Positions 49,559 to 62,759 of a DNA stretch of 64,000 nt are shown here, in pieces. The position numbers were made by a program, and so were the translations under genes. This stretch comes from Paramecium sonneborni (taxonomy: Eukaryota > Ciliophora > Oligohymenophorea > Peniculida > Parameciidae), in NCBI GenBank assembly GCA_905182985.1, contig CAJJDN010000106.1, positions 322,385 through 386,384 of the forward strand, written 5' to 3'. Under the pieces are notes generated by a model. That model saw only the letters and a list, made by a program, of their open reading frames with translations, had not been told where the DNA came from and did no database searches. Position 1 is the first letter of the stretch. The number at the start of each line of letters is the position of its first letter.

Positions 49559-50440
49559 TCAGAATAATTTTTGCTTTTTTTCATAGATTAATTATTATTT
49601 GGAACAACATGTATATATTGATAATAATTTCCTAACATTAAATTCATGTACTTTAATAGCACAAAGACTATCTATAAATATTAGCTATTTAATTGTCTAA
49701 AGGCCTCCTATTATATATTCTATATATTTTTAAATCTTCTTCCTTGGCAACAATCTATAGAATTCATCATAATTAGAAATTTGTAAAGATACATCTAAAG
49801 TTTATTGAAATAACGTTCTCCAAAAACGTATCACTAAAAAATTTGAAGTTGCGTAATGCATTTCTTTTTCACCTAAAAGTTGTTGTTTTATTTGTTGAAA
49901 CCTTGGTTGAATTGATTTTTTCTGGACTTTTATTAACAGAATGTAATTATATTAATAAAATTTTCAATTCAATTTTGTTAATCTACAATTTCAGGTAAAT
50001 AAGAGAGAGACTTAGAAAAAGTAAAACTGATTAGGAGTCTCTTTCTTATCGATTATTATCTACAAAAGGCAATTTAATAAATAGTCATTATTAACCAGAA
50101 AAAGAATTTATGCAATAAATTTTAATAATATGATGTTAAACAATATGCTTCTTTATCTCATGGAAAGAAAATTAATATTCTACTTTACTAAAGTTAATTT
50201 ACTAATACTTAAAATGGTGATTATTTAACTATAATTTTTCTATTGATTCATTTGCAATTAAATACAACAATCTACCTATATCTTTTTTTATTGTCATTTA
50301 ACTCAACCTCTTTAATTTGATTCAAATTTAAGACTTTTGCTTTTCGAAGTGGTTAAATTGCCTAGAATTATTATAATTAATTATACATTTTTTATGCCTT
50401 ATTGTTGAAATTAACAATTACAACTTTCCATGAGCATTTT
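49559..50440 (-). pseudogene. Unidentified gene remnant with several frame breaks
   Basis: The 3' part is one clean frame ending at a TGA at 49559: HYATSNFLVIRFWRTLFQQ, LQISNYDEFYRLLPRKKIQ, YIEYIIGGLQTIKQLIFID, KLLSIYTCCSKQQ. Upstream, coherent peptides lie in shifting frames: KDIGRLLYLIANESIEKL, FSKVEYQFSF, DKEAYCLTSYYQNLLHKF, SFTFSKSLSYLPEIVDQQ. A TGA replaces an expected Trp, and one shift sits in an A7 run. A 25-nt GTA...TAG candidate intron near the 5' end suggests it was once a normal gene. Family unknown. Confidence 0.5.
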
Positions 50441-51048
50441 TTAAATACAATGTTTCTATATGTAAAATTCTTATCATATAAATTATTAATAAGAAATATT
50501 AATCAAAAAATAAATACATTTTTTTTATTCTATTAGATTGGAACGAACTTGATTTTTATAAAAGCTCTAAAGCCTATTTATAATAATTACAACAATGACA
50601 TATCTAGAAAGTTTGAATTTTAAATAGCATAAACTAATTGCATCAAGGTTTGAGTTTTAACTGCATGTGTGAAATAAAACTATACGATATTCTAATGGAA
50701 ATTATATGTTGTAGATTCTAAATAAAATTAAGCTTATGTATAACATAATCTTTCTATAAATTTCTTTTTCTTTAATCTTAAATATTTCATTAAATTTATT
50801 TAGAGATTGTGTTTAAAAGATAAAAGATCATGTAATTAAGCTAAAGGTGAAATGTTTTCTATATATATTTATATTTCAATCTTGGATTTCTGGAATGCAT
50901 TAAATTGCTTTATCATTGGTTATGATTTTGTTAATAGATATCATTTCCAATCAAATTCACTAGTCTCTAAAGATAGAATCATTTTTTTAATTACATTCTC
51001 AAAATTAAAATAACAATATTAATAATAGAACTTATAGATTTAATATTA
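50441..51048. other. Intergenic, ~600 bp, nothing recognised
   Basis: Very AT-rich sequence with no coding-like frame on either strand and no RNA gene. Confidence 0.45.
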
Positions 51049-53344
51049 ATGATGAAAGCAAAAATGATAGAAAAAGAATCAGATTTCATTTCTTAATGTT
51101 AACATCAATTGCCTGTATGCATGGTTGTATTTGACCAAAATTTGAACAACAATTAAAGACTTTTATGTCCATCATGCTTAGCTGAATTTGAATCAAATAA
51201 AAAAATGATAGGGATAGCTAAAGTCATCAAGATGATTGAAGAAAATTAGAATAAAAAATTATTTAGAATTTAAAACAATTTACATTCTAATTTTGACTAA
51301 GTTAGATAATTGTAAGAAAGTTTAATAATGCTTCAAACTTTTACTCAAGATAAACTATAAATGTTAGTTGAAAGTATTGAGAAGTGGTTATAAACTATAC
51401 TAGAATTATAGTAAAAATATTAATCTTATAGTTTTTTTGCTGAACTAGAAATTCTAATATAAAATGANNNNNNNNNNNNNNNNNNNNNNNNNNNNNNNNN
51501 NNNNNNNNNNNNNNNNNNNNNNNNNNNNNNNNNNNNNNNNNNNNNNNNNNNNNNNNNNNNNNNNNNNNNNNNNNNNNNNNNNNNNNNNNNNNNNNNNNNN
51601 NNNNNNNNNNNNNNNNNNNNNNNNNNNNNNNNNNNNNNNNNNNNNNNNNNNNNNNNNNNNNNNNNNNNNNNNNNNNNNNNNNNNNNNNNNNNNNNNNNNN
51701 NNNNNNNNNNNNNNNNNNNNNNNNNNNNNNNNNNNNNNNNNNNNNNNNNNNNNNNNNNNNNNNNNNNNNNNNNNNNNNNNNNNNNNNNNNNNNNNNNNNN
51801 NNNNNNNNNNNNNNNNNNNNNNNNNNNNNNNNNNNNNNNNNNNNNNNNNNNNNNNNNNNNNNNNNNNNNNNNNNNNNNNNNNNNNNNNNNNNNNNNNNNN
51901 NNNNNNNNNNNNNNNNNNNNNNNNNNNNNNNNNNNNNNNNNNNNNNNNNNNNNNNNNNNNNNNNNNNNNNNNNNNNNNNNNNNNNNNNNNNNNNNNNNNN
52001 NNNNNNNNNNNNNNNNNNNNNNNNNNNNNNNNNNNNNNNNNNNNNNNNNNNNNNNNNNNNNNNNNNNNNNCCAAAATTTGAACAACAATTAAAGACTTTT
52101 ATGTCCATCATGCTTAGCTGAATTTGAATCAAATAAAAAAATGATAGGGATAGCTAAAGTCATCAAGATGATTGAAGAAAATTAGAATAAAAAATTATTT
52201 AGAATTTAAAACAATTTACATTCTAATTTTGACTAAGTTAGATAATTGTAAGAAAGTTTAATAATGCTTCAAACTTTTACTCAAGATAAACTATAAATGT
52301 TAGTTGAAAGTATTGAGAAGTGGTTATAAACTATACTAGAATTATAGTAAAAATATTAATCTTATAGTTTTTTTGCTGAACTAGAAATTCTAATATAAAA
52401 TGAATCATTTATAAAGGAATAGCCCTACATAAATTCAGATATTTAAGTCATCACTGAATCATATTTTGGCTAAATTGCCCAAAATCTATAATTGTTTGAA
52501 TAATTTAAATACTTTTAGCAATGTTCAGAAATTTTAGTAAAAATGTCATGTTTATTTGAACAACAAGGCATGAAAATGTCAAATTAATTCTAATCAATTT
52601 AGGAAATTTAACTATTTCGAAAAGAAGGAGATAAAAAATTGAATCAAATTAAAGATGATGAGTTAAATCACTATAATAAAGAGATAAATGAATCAATAGA
52701 ACAATTATAATAAAAATATGATGTAATACAAAAAAATTAAAAAGAATTACATAAGAACTTATAAGAATTAAAATAGAATATGAGTGACTTAGAAATCAAT
52801 CAAAGTTAATTAAAATTTAATCTACAACAATTACAATAAAGTGAAAAGTAATTACAAGATAGTGAAATAGAATAACAACTAGATCAATTACAAAATAATT
52901 AAAAGTAACTATAGTGATACTTTAAGCATTTTAATGATTCTAATTAAGCAGGAATAATTACAAAATCAAATCAATTAAATATCCAAGGAATATAATGATA
53001 GAAATATACTTAATATAGGGGGTATGTGTGTAGGGTATCTGAAAGAAGTAATAAAAAAACTCTAAAATTTATCAATAAAGGCAAAAGAATTACTTTAAAT
53101 TCAATAAGAGATATCAAATATTCAAAGGGAAATACAATTGATTGAATTAAAGAAAAGTTATAATTAATTACTACATAATCAATAACAACTACTAAATAAT
53201 AAAGATTAACTAATAACTAACTCTAGATAAGTACAAGTTTTTGCCGAACATCTATTTCAATAGCTAAATTAAACCGATGCTGAAGTTATTTAATTGATCC
53301 AACAGTTGTCTTAATTAACAATAAAAAAAAATAAAACTTCATGA
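51049..53344 (+). CDS. Zinc-finger / coiled-coil protein, 445 residues
   Basis: After collapsing the overlap (remove 936 bp) and one 22-nt intron (GTAACT...TTTAAG, near 52908-52929), the frame is exactly 446 codons. N-terminus MMKAKMIEKESDFIS, then a Cys/His cluster CQHQLPVCMVVF...LLCPSCL of the same type as in the 37-kb gene. Then ~380 residues are rich in Gln/Glu/Leu with heptads (YNKEINESIEQLQQKYD, QKELHKNLQELKQNM, LQQLQQSEKQLQDSE, HLFQQLNQTDAEVIQLI). Probably an oligomeric scaffold; no catalytic domain. In this organism's families such N-termini are commonly fused to WD40 repeats, which are absent here. Confidence 0.72.
51135..52403 (+). repeat. Direct duplication 51135-51467 / 52071-52403 around 603-N gap
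   Basis: 333 bp occur identically on both sides of N run 51468-52070. The coding frame passes through correctly only if one copy and the Ns are removed. Confidence 0.92.
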
Positions 53345-53489
53345 TCAATTTAAATATTATTATTCATCCACACAAAATAATAATTAATGATATTTATAAC
53401 TTTTTTTCAAATTATCACTTAAAAACTTAGAATTTTACATTTTGGATAAATTTAGAAAGATAAATAATATATTTTAGGATTCATATAAA

Positions 53490-53833
53490 ATGAATTAATG
53501 TTCCACTATACTAGAACATAGAGTTAATTTAGAATTTATATGATTTGAGGATCCAATTAAATATTGGTTTCCTGAAGCATAATAAAGCCAAGCTATAGTG
53601 AAATTTATGAATTCGATTGAAAAAGAGATATACCCTTATATCACCCGAAATTTATTCAAAGAATTAAAAGGATCACAAGTGTTAAATTGAATCCAATATT
53701 AAATTATCATTTAACCATAGATACAATCAAAGAAAACTCCTAAGCAAATCCAAAAAACATCATGGATAATAAAATTTGAAAAATTAAATATTTATGTTTA
53801 TTCTTTTAATTTAGAGAAACTATATGATTTAAA
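53490..53833 (+). pseudogene. Short gene remnant
   Basis: The frame from ATG 53490 gives MNQCSTILEHRVNLEFI, a TGA in the position of a probable Trp, then FEDPIKYWFPEAQQSQAI, KFMNSIEKEIYPYITRN and LFKELKGSQVLN followed by TGA, and later TSWIIKFEKLNIYVY. The peptides look coding but the reading is broken. Family not recognised. It lies 146 bp after the zinc-finger/coiled-coil gene and could be a decayed 3' neighbour. Confidence 0.4.
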
Positions 53834-55449
53834 AAAGTAAATATTTGATAATTGAAAATTCATTAATCAAATTTCTAATTTATTTTTATAATTCTTATTA
53901 TACCTAATTTTCTAAAGATCGATATTAATTAAAACAAATAAGAATAATATTAAGTTATGATGAAAAGTTTAATTTCTGTTAAATTTCCATTATAAAACAT
54001 GAGGCTAATTTTTAATTCTATAATATTAATTTATTATTATTAGCAAATTTATAAAATTCCTTAAAAGTATAGAAAAGAATTTTATATTGGTCTAATTTAA
54101 ATGAATTGTTAGTGTAATTAATTATAAATCAATTGAATTTAATTTGTTTTTTTATAAAATTAAGTTATAATTAAAAAGATATCTCCATACTTTATAACAA
54201 AATAAAATAGATAATCTACTTTATATATAAAAAAAGATTCATCAGTGGCAATAATTTAATAAAATATAAGGAGGATAAATTTTATTTTAAGATAGCAATA
54301 AATAGCTTTTCGTTTTATTTCTTTAAAACAGCTACATCATGTAAGCTTGTTTTGTCTATTTATTTTATTCTCAATAAATCTATACTTATATAAATAAGAA
54401 AAATAAAAATCAATAAACTATGATTTGAAATTTAATGTAATTCATTATTTACATAATAGTTTAGGATTGGAGTTCTTGTTAGGTTATTCATGATTAAATT
54501 TATAGATTAAATCATATTTCAAATATAACATTCTCTTTATTTGGATTTTTTTTCAATTAATCTTTGCTTTTGGAAGAAGTTAGATTTTTATAAATATTGA
54601 TAAATGTTCAAAATTTGTATTGAGCAAGAAGAATATGAATTAACAGATTTTGTCAAATTCTATTAATATTTTATTTTCCCATGAATATAAACATAAAATT
54701 CAGGATTAATTGAAGGCTCTTCTCAAAGAAATTAAATCTAATATTATAACCTAAAATGTTAATTTTAATGTCAATGAAAAGTGAAGTTAAAGATTTAAAC
54801 TTATACTAAAATCACTTTATCAACAAAATCTTGTAAGTCTGACAATCTTCCTTAAAGAAATATCCTTTACAACTAACTTCCTTGTATTTCGTATACCTTA
54901 AAATAATAATATATTTATGTTTACCATACTTAAATTCACTAATTAGATTATATAATATCTTTGATTCAAAATAATTTAATATTTGGCAAAGATAAAGAAA
55001 TAAGAAATTATCGTTTATTGATTGATTGGTTTGAGCTATAATAGTATGGGTATTTTATTTCTATCTGTTGAATAATATATTAGATTTGATGAAAAAAGTA
55101 ATAATTTATTATAATTATTTCATTTTTAAAAGAGTTAAATATCTTGATAGAGTCTCTTATTTAATCTTATCCTTCTTATATTAATTTTAAATATATAAAA
55201 AATCAGTAATTAGATCATAAAAGAAAATATCTATTGTTATTTTAATCCAAGTGAAATATTCGAGATAAAATAAAATATAAATAATTATTTTTATAATGAA
55301 ATAATTATTTAACTGATACTAATTTAATTAAAGTTATTTTATCAATTTAAAGAAATTTTAAAATAAAAATAGCAACATCCCTCATTCACTGATATTTTAG
55401 ATTTGATAATAAATATTAAATTTTAAATGTTATGTTTAATGATAATATT
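53834..55449. other. Gene-poor stretch with a faint plus-strand relic
   Basis: Mostly AT-rich. At 54603-55070 the plus strand shows MFKICIEQEEYELTDFVKF, then SLIQNNLIFGKDKEIRNYRL and LIDWFELQQYGYF in one frame separated by TGA codons, probably an old gene. No intact gene or RNA seen. Confidence 0.35.
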
Positions 55450-58400
55450 TCAAAATTCTATTTCGGTATTTATATGACCATAATTTCTCATTCTATATCT
55501 AACTAAAATATAGAATCCTATTAATTGAATTGCAATTATTGTAATTAATGAAAAAATCCATCCTCTTTTATTTATTTCTAATTCAGGAAGAATAAATGTT
55601 ATTTGATAAGATCCTGATGAATATTAATTTTAGCATAAAATATTCATTTGTACACTATTTCTACGCTTTCTATAATGGCATTTAAATATTCTAGTATATA
55701 TTGGAAAGTATAATAATGATCCATTATTAAATGCAATACATGTAGCGTTTTGGTCCTCTATATTTCGTATGAAGGCATATTCAAGAGATGTAGAGGTTTA
55801 TGATCCTAACAGTAAAAGAGGATCTTCCAAATTGTTATCATAGAAGTTACTAATTTAATAAACTCCTATCAAATAATTATTTCCCTATTGAAACTGTTGA
55901 AGTAGAAGACCATTTGAATATATAGAATTTGATATTGGCAATAAATTACCATAACCTGGAATAGTTGTAATAAAATCAAATAAATTTAATCTGTTTTAAT
56001 TCTATAACAAAAAAAAAACATACAATTCTCCTAAACCAACATTATTTGTGATAAGGATGAATATTTATCTTCCTATTATTTACAATCATGTCTAAATAAG
56101 GAATATTTTCCTTATCGAAAAAAGGAATTTTATTTTTCTAATTAAAATGAGGTATTATTTCCAAAATATAAATATAAATAGGTGGCTATTTTATTCATGA
56201 TATTTACTAATTATTTTCGTTGCCAAAATTATAAAGGGCTACGGAAAAATCTTAACAATTGCAGGATGATCTATTATAATCTGAACTATTAGAATCACAA
56301 CTAATTTATTGCATGCTGTTGTTTAATTAGTTAAGTAAATACAAACTTTGATTAGTAGAATTAAAAAAAAACTAAAATAAAATTTAGATTGTATATAATG
56401 TTAATTTTAAATATATTAGTAAATATGCCAGGAATTGAAAATGTGTTTATATCTGAAACATTTCCAAAACAGTCAAAGGAAATGCTAAGCCAATATTAGC
56501 CAGTATTGTTTTGACATATGGAAGACAAAGTTAAATTAAAAGATGCTGATTTCAAACATTCAGTAAACCTTAATTTAGAATAATTGTAAGATTATTAAAA
56601 ATTAAACGATGAATCTACAATTTAGATATTAGTATTGTTCTAAAAAACAAAAAATTAGTTATTTACTCCTGTTACTAATGTGTAGTTTAGGCTGGGTTTT
56701 AAAGTAGAGTACCCAAGATTAGTTATATTGCATGTTTCATTTGTAAAGTATTAATTGTTTAAATAATTAATCGCTATTAGAAAAATAACAGAGACTTGCC
56801 TGTCTATCAAGGATTACTCTAATAGGAATTGTGAAAGTTCTATCTTATTAATTTAAATCTTTAATTGATAAATTTATGGTTTTAGTAGTTATTTATTAGA
56901 ATATTGTAAATTGGGCGTATATTAAATAGCACTCTAATTTAATAAGGAAGTAACAGTATAATTATATATAATTAAAGGGTAAGATCGTTCAAAGTTTAGA
57001 GATTTATTTACTTATAGTTCAAATAGTTGAGATGGTAATAATGAATAGATCTTATTTTCAAAATACAACAAAGATTCTTCAGTCGTTACAAAATAGGTAC
57101 AAATCAATGGAAATGATAAATTGAGTTAGTAATATAAACTCATATGTTGAGGTAAGTGAGGACTGTAAACTAATACAGTTTAATTTGAAAATTAAACATA
57201 AAAGAAATAATTGTCTGATAAGATTGATATATCTTTTTCATATAGTACACTCATCATGTTTTGAAGATAAAAAGATTATCTTATATTTTTGATGCTCCAA
57301 ACTTAAAAACAAATTTCTAAACCTGAATTGCAATTGTAAGTTAAAACTAATTATGTATTTATAACATTTATTTAGGTAATTTTGAATGTAAAATATATGA
57401 TTGTAACTGGTAATGGTTAATTATTTATATCGATAGCAATTACAATGACATTATTGATATTATTGATAAATAAGCATGAAGACAGTGATTAAGGATTCAC
57501 AGCTATTTAAATAGGAGTAAATATTAGAAAGGGTTCTGTTGGAAATATCGAATAGATGTTTAATTAATAATTATTAAATCAGCAAAATTCAAAGTCATTA
57601 TTTAAATTTCATTAAGTGTGTAGAAAGTTATTACATTATTAAATGTAATTAAAAATTCAGCAAATTATTGTTCAAATTTTTGAAATAAGAGAGTGGTCTA
57701 ATTCGTCTCAACCCATAATTCATATAGATAAATTGTATCATTCTCACTCAGTCCAATTATAAACTATCCAATCGTATTATGAGTAACACATAATGACTAA
57801 GCCATTATACTAATATTAAAGTCATGTAAGGATTAAAAGATTCAAAATAATGCAATTAATTAAAGATTGATATTGATTGGTCTTAAATTCCAATTAAGTA
57901 TACCCCTTCTCCTACATAAAATGTATACAAAAATTAGGCCAATAATCTTGAAACTCAAACAATTGTTAATAGGTCTTCTAAATAAATGATCCAAATAATT
58001 CATTATCTAGATTCACATAATAAGACAACAAATTGCCTGAAAAATCTTCCTAAAATGATATATTTTTTTAAGCTTCAGAAATTCTATACATTGGGAAGTT
58101 TAAATCACCTGAAAGTTGTATTTATGCATAAATATTTGTATCGTTCTAATCTAAAATTGTAATTGACATTTATAGTTCACAAGTACCATTGATATTTTCC
58201 CTTAAATGTTAAGCAAAAATTGTAATATCATATGTATTTCCAACTTGTTATTAATCTGTTAGATTAATTTATAGTGAAGGTATCTCTAATTAATAGACAG
58301 CAATTGTTAGTTCAAATACAAATAAATAGTTATTATAAGGATTAAAAAATATTTAAGTGCCCTCTTCAAATAAAATACTTCCAATAAGCACTCCTTGTGA

Positions 58401-59403
58401 ATATAATAGGAGAAAATCTTCTGATTAAAATAATCCAAATTGATTATTAAAAAAAAACTAAATCACATGTTCTAGTTTTTTAGAAGAATAGGAAAATCCA
58501 TTACTATTTTCAGTTAATCCGCTTTAACACCCTGACATTGTAAATACATTAAATTTTCCTTTTTGAGTATCATATGATAAAACCTCTATTTAATCACATG
58601 GAGCTTAGTAGTCATAATAAACTTGAATATTATCTAGTTATTTTGGAAAAGTAAATTTATAGTTTTCATTAAAAGTATTATTTTATGTGATATAAAATTA
58701 TAATAATATTCTTCTTAGGAGGATATAAATATATGGATTTTCTCTCAGGAACACTAAATTCTATAAATTCATTTTAGTAGTTGTTAAATTTTCATATTGA
58801 GATGTAAATAATGTAAGGATGGAATAATTTTGATAATATTAGGCATAAATTATAAATAATTTTTAATCATTATAAATTCTGTAAATTTTTGATGAATTTG
58901 GTTCGTTTGCTCGAATTGAATAAACTATATTGAAAGTACTATTCATAAAGGCAACTAAATAAAAATGATTATAAGCATAACAATCAAGTAAGATATTATA
59001 TTCAGTATACAAATTGATATTATAACAATTAAAATCCGTATTGATATTAAAAATATATCCATATTCTAACATTTAAAAATTCTTCCATTCATAAATTATT
59101 AATTGGTTTTTTGTAGTTAATGTTGCAAAGTGAGTACAATTTGATGATATTGATGTAAATTCTAATATTATCATTGTAAATATACCATATCCATCTATTG
59201 ATGAAATTGGATTTAAAGTATTTGTTATTTCTATTATGGGTATAATTGGATCATAATGGTAAATAAAATCTTTTCCAAAGAAAAAATATCTCATAGGATA
59301 TTCTAAATACTCTCCATTAGTTGGGTAAATATGTATGTCTTAGTGATCCCATTAGATCCAAAGGGCAACTATTTATCAGAATAAACAAAGTTAAAAAAAT
59401 CAT
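55450..59403 (-). CDS. Large type-I membrane protein, orphan (~1250-1300 residues)
   Basis: Starts at the ATG 59401-59403 with a signal peptide (MIFLTLFILIN); a 31-nt candidate intron then joins NIHIYPTNGEYLEYP and YFFFGKDFIYHYDPIIP. The ectodomain is long, Asn/Tyr/Phe-rich and strand-forming (CDQIEVLSYDTQKGKFNVF, YLFVFELTIAVYQLEIPSL, ENDTIYLYELWVE, CNITNLGYSTL), with many N-x-S/T sites. It ends in one transmembrane helix (GWIFSLITIIAIQLIGFYIL) and the tail VRYRMRNYGHINTEIEF. Several frame switches (near 57.4-57.9 kb and 56.3 kb) need small introns I could not place cleanly, so the exact length is uncertain and partial decay is possible. No domain recognised; repeated strand patterns hint at beta-propeller or Ig-like folds. 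Confidence 0.6.
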
Positions 59404-59529
59404 TTTTTATTATTATTAATATTCAAAAAAAATAGTATAAATTTCAGTATTTAACAATATTAAAAATTGATTTATTTTTTAAATAACTGCAGTCTGATAT
59501 TTTTCGTTCGTATAATTTTTGCAATCAAG
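59404..59529. other. Upstream region of the membrane protein gene
   Basis: AT-rich spacer; presumed promoter by position only. Confidence 0.3.
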
Positions 59530-60260
59530 TTTTGTTATTGAAATACTTATTATCTAATTTTTAAATTGATTAATTGCCATTATGAAATAAGTAGTTTTCA
59601 TCTGTTTTGAATATATTTTACACTTCCAGCTCTTTGTCTGTAATTTCTTACTAATTACATTATTTCATAATATCTTTTTAAATGATTGTGCTTTAAATAA
59701 TTAACTAAACAAATAACAGATCATATATTTCTGAATTATGTTTGAATGCATTACTAAATTCTAATATTTCATTTTTCATGAGAATTTTCTTTATTAGAAT
59801 AATTTAGATATTTATTTTGTTAATGAAGGAAATGATGATCGATTTAATTGCTAATCTAATTTTCTTTGGTTTATTTAATTTAATTGATAAGCTTTCTCTT
59901 ACTATTTCAGTTCATTGTATGTGTTAAGTGAATTTGTTAAAAGTATAAAATTTAATCTCTCTACTCCTTCTCAAAAACTTCTCATAACTCTATGCCTTTT
60001 TATTGACAAGCTTATAGTTATTTTATTATAATTTATTATTATTATTATATTATTCCATCTTATGAAAAATTAATCTAATAATTCCTTAAATAGTTTTAAA
60101 ATTTTATATTATTATAATTCCAATTTTTAAATAAATTTCTTGATATTCCTTTAATATATTTATTTCTTCTTTAAATATTACTCCACATTTTGCCTTTAAT
60201 CATTAATTTCTGGATCTAATTCAATTCATTAACAGGCAAAATATATGATTATTATAAATT
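59530..60260 (-). pseudogene. Coiled-coil gene remnant
   Basis: The minus strand carries coherent helical peptides in alternating frames: ELNQIQKLMIKGKMW, SLNTYNELKQQEKAYQLN, INQRKLDQQLNRSSFPSL, and EFSNAFKHNSEIYDLLF, EITDKELEVQNIFKTDE, QSIQKLDNKYFNNKT. TGA codons and frame changes separate them. It probably represents one decayed coiled-coil protein. Confidence 0.4.
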
Positions 60261-60798
60261 GGATGAAACAATTCTACAGCAGATTATTTAATCGGTTTAA
60301 TTCAATTTTTTATTCAGTATTCTAATTTCTTCATCTATTTTCATTAGCTAATCATACATACAAAAATATCGTTATACTACAATTATATTAATTTAAAGAA
60401 AATTTGCAATCATTAATGATCTCTATGTTATTGATCTATCAATTTTAATATCATCTTTTAGAATAATAATAAAGTATTCAAAAGGCTTGTTTAGGATTTA
60501 TTTAATTATTAATGTTTTGAAAATCAACCAAACATTAAACTAAGTTATTTCAATTTCTTATTATATTGAAAGGATTGTGTTCAAAGAAATTCTGGAGAAT
60601 CAAATAGATCATTCATCTAACAGAATTTCTTAATCTTTTTATCACTATCCATAAAGGAAGAATAAGATATTTCTTCAATTAAACAGAGTGAATCTTTTCG
60701 AAAAGAGTAATTGAAGATTATTTATAACTGAGATTGCTTTGTTGAGAATCTAGGTTTATTTGTAAATGAATCTGTCAGGTCTAGGATCATAAAAAAAA

Positions 60799-61143
60799 TC
60801 AAAGCAAACAAACATTAAATTACTTATTCAATGATAAATAATATTCCATTTATTCTGTAAGTGACTCTTCCAGAATTTTTATAGCCGTTTCTAGCACATA
60901 AATGACTCAACAATATATTCAGAAATTTAAATGTAATAGGGAACATAAAAACTTTAGCATTTCCTCGCACTCTTGAGAAATTTATTAAAGGAGATCTGCC
61001 AGATTGAAAATATTTTAGTTATGTTATTTGTGAGTTTCTTTTATGCAATTATCACAAGCAAATGTAGAACATTCTGTACAAATATAATATATTTTTAAAA
61101 CAAGATGTTGAAAGCATGTGCTCATTGAACTAAATGTTGTATG
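60799..61143 (-). pseudogene. B-box zinc-finger gene remnant
   Basis: Minus-strand sequence gives FSSMSTCFQHLVLKIYYIC, TECSTFACDNCIKETHKQHN and IFNLADLLQQISQECEE. That is a B-box zinc finger (Cys-x2-Cys, Ala-Cys-Asp-x-Cys, Thr-His-x3-His) followed by the start of a coiled coil. After that TGAs interrupt (LHLNF stop), with VLETAIKILEESLTEQ further on. No intact protein. Confidence 0.5.
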
Positions 61144-62330
61144 AAAAAATCTTAAATAATTTAATTTTAAAAAAAGAAATGAAAAATAATTCTCTTCTTT
61201 TTTTCATTCAATTGCTTACTCCTTTCTCCTTTCTCTTACCCAACCTTTTCTCTTTTCTTTAAACCCACCTACTCTCCACTCATGTAGAATTATAGTAAAC
61301 TTAATTTTACCTAGCATTATCTCCTTTATTGCAATGAATTATGTTTCGAAAAGGATTTCCAACAATGATACAATACATATTCCAATTATGAAATCATTCG
61401 ACATAGAAAAAAATAATTAGTTAATTAATTATAATTCATTTAAAAATCTCAATTAATACTTTTTAGTTAGTAAACTGTTATCAAGAGACTCTTTGTTAAA
61501 TTTAAAATTTCAAGAAGAAAATTATCCTTAACTTTATTTCTTTATAGGTATTTCTATAATTATATTCTTTCTTCATTTCACATTATTATTTCTTAAAAAT
61601 CCAACTTCAGTCTTTACAAGCATTATCAATTTTAATATCTTGATCTTGAACAGTAAACATAAAAGATATACTCATCAATAATTCAACTTATATTTACATT
61701 CAATCCAAATTCTGTTGTTGTTTCTTTATTCTTAACTAATCAAATTTGTTATGTTTAATCATTGTAATCATTTCTCCTATCAACATATTCTCCTCTAATA
61801 TTTATTTTGTATTTTGATTTAATCTATAGAAAAGATAAATTAGATAAATAAAATTCTAGAATTTGCTGAAAAACCATTTACTTAAATGAAGATTTTTAAT
61901 GATACTCATTTTCATTCAAATATTAAATTGATACTGTCTAAAGCATTAGTTGCATTAAACATTTCTCATTCTCTTCTAAAATTAAATTTGCTATCATTTA
62001 TTTTTATATTAAATAGTATATTCTTTTTAAATATTCTCATTTGATTCAAAATGAAACTAATAGAATTATAAAGGTGCTACATTTTTCAAACACTCTAATT
62101 CTACTATCTAAATTAATACTTTCTTCATCCTAAATTTTTCAAGATTCATTTATTTTTAGAGCTTGTTTATGACTATAAAATAGTTTTTGTTTGTTTAATA
62201 AATAATTCTTAAAACTTATGCTGATAAAACTCTTTCTGATTTAAACAAAAGATCATCAAAAATGCTAATTAATCAGTCTTAGAAAAGATATTATTTATTA
62301 TTTGTTCAACTTTTTGTATTATTATAACCA
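61144..62330. other. Relic-bearing AT-rich DNA
   Basis: A pyrimidine-rich tract lies at about 61195-61280. On the minus strand about 61650-62080 shows a ~90-codon open segment (LILEENEKCLMQLM, QILEFYLSNLSFLQIKSK, NIRGEYVDRRNDYNDQ) followed by TGA and more coding-like peptide (LVKNKETTTEFGLNV). This suggests another decayed gene. Nothing intact. Confidence 0.3.
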
Positions 62331-62339
62331 GTTAACAAT

Positions 62340-62680
62340 AAACTTTTTTTGAAAATGTAAAAATAAAATATAGCTGTTTTCAAGAAAGTTAATATCTAAT
62401 ATTATTTTAAATTAACAAATTACTTGAAGCTTAAACCCATTGAAACACATTTTTTACTTGTAAATTTATTCTTCAAAACTTTTTATAACTGATTACAATT
62501 TTTCTTCTGTTATTGCAATGAATTCTAACCTTAACCGCCAAACACACATTTAGAATCTTAAACTAATAAATTAATTATAAATTATAATTAAAGACTTTTG
62601 ATATTTTCTATTGTTATTTCATATTTTAAAATTACTCTTTTTGCTCAATTTTTAATTGATTCACTTAATTAGTCAACCAA
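62340..62680 (-). pseudogene. Paralogous remnant of the 36-kb zinc-finger/coiled-coil gene
   Basis: Minus-strand YEITIENIKSLQ, QFIINLLVQDSKCVFG aligns with YEIAIENIKSLH, QFEINLSVQDNQYLFG of the gene at 35886-37276, roughly two thirds identical over 29 residues. Downstream similarity fades and the frame is broken. It marks a diverged duplicate of that gene. Confidence 0.6.
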
Positions 62681-62759
62681 ATTTTTTAACATTATTTTCC
62701 CTTTTTATTTTTGGTTCTATTAAAACTCTTATTATAACAAAATACTTTGTTAATAGTTT

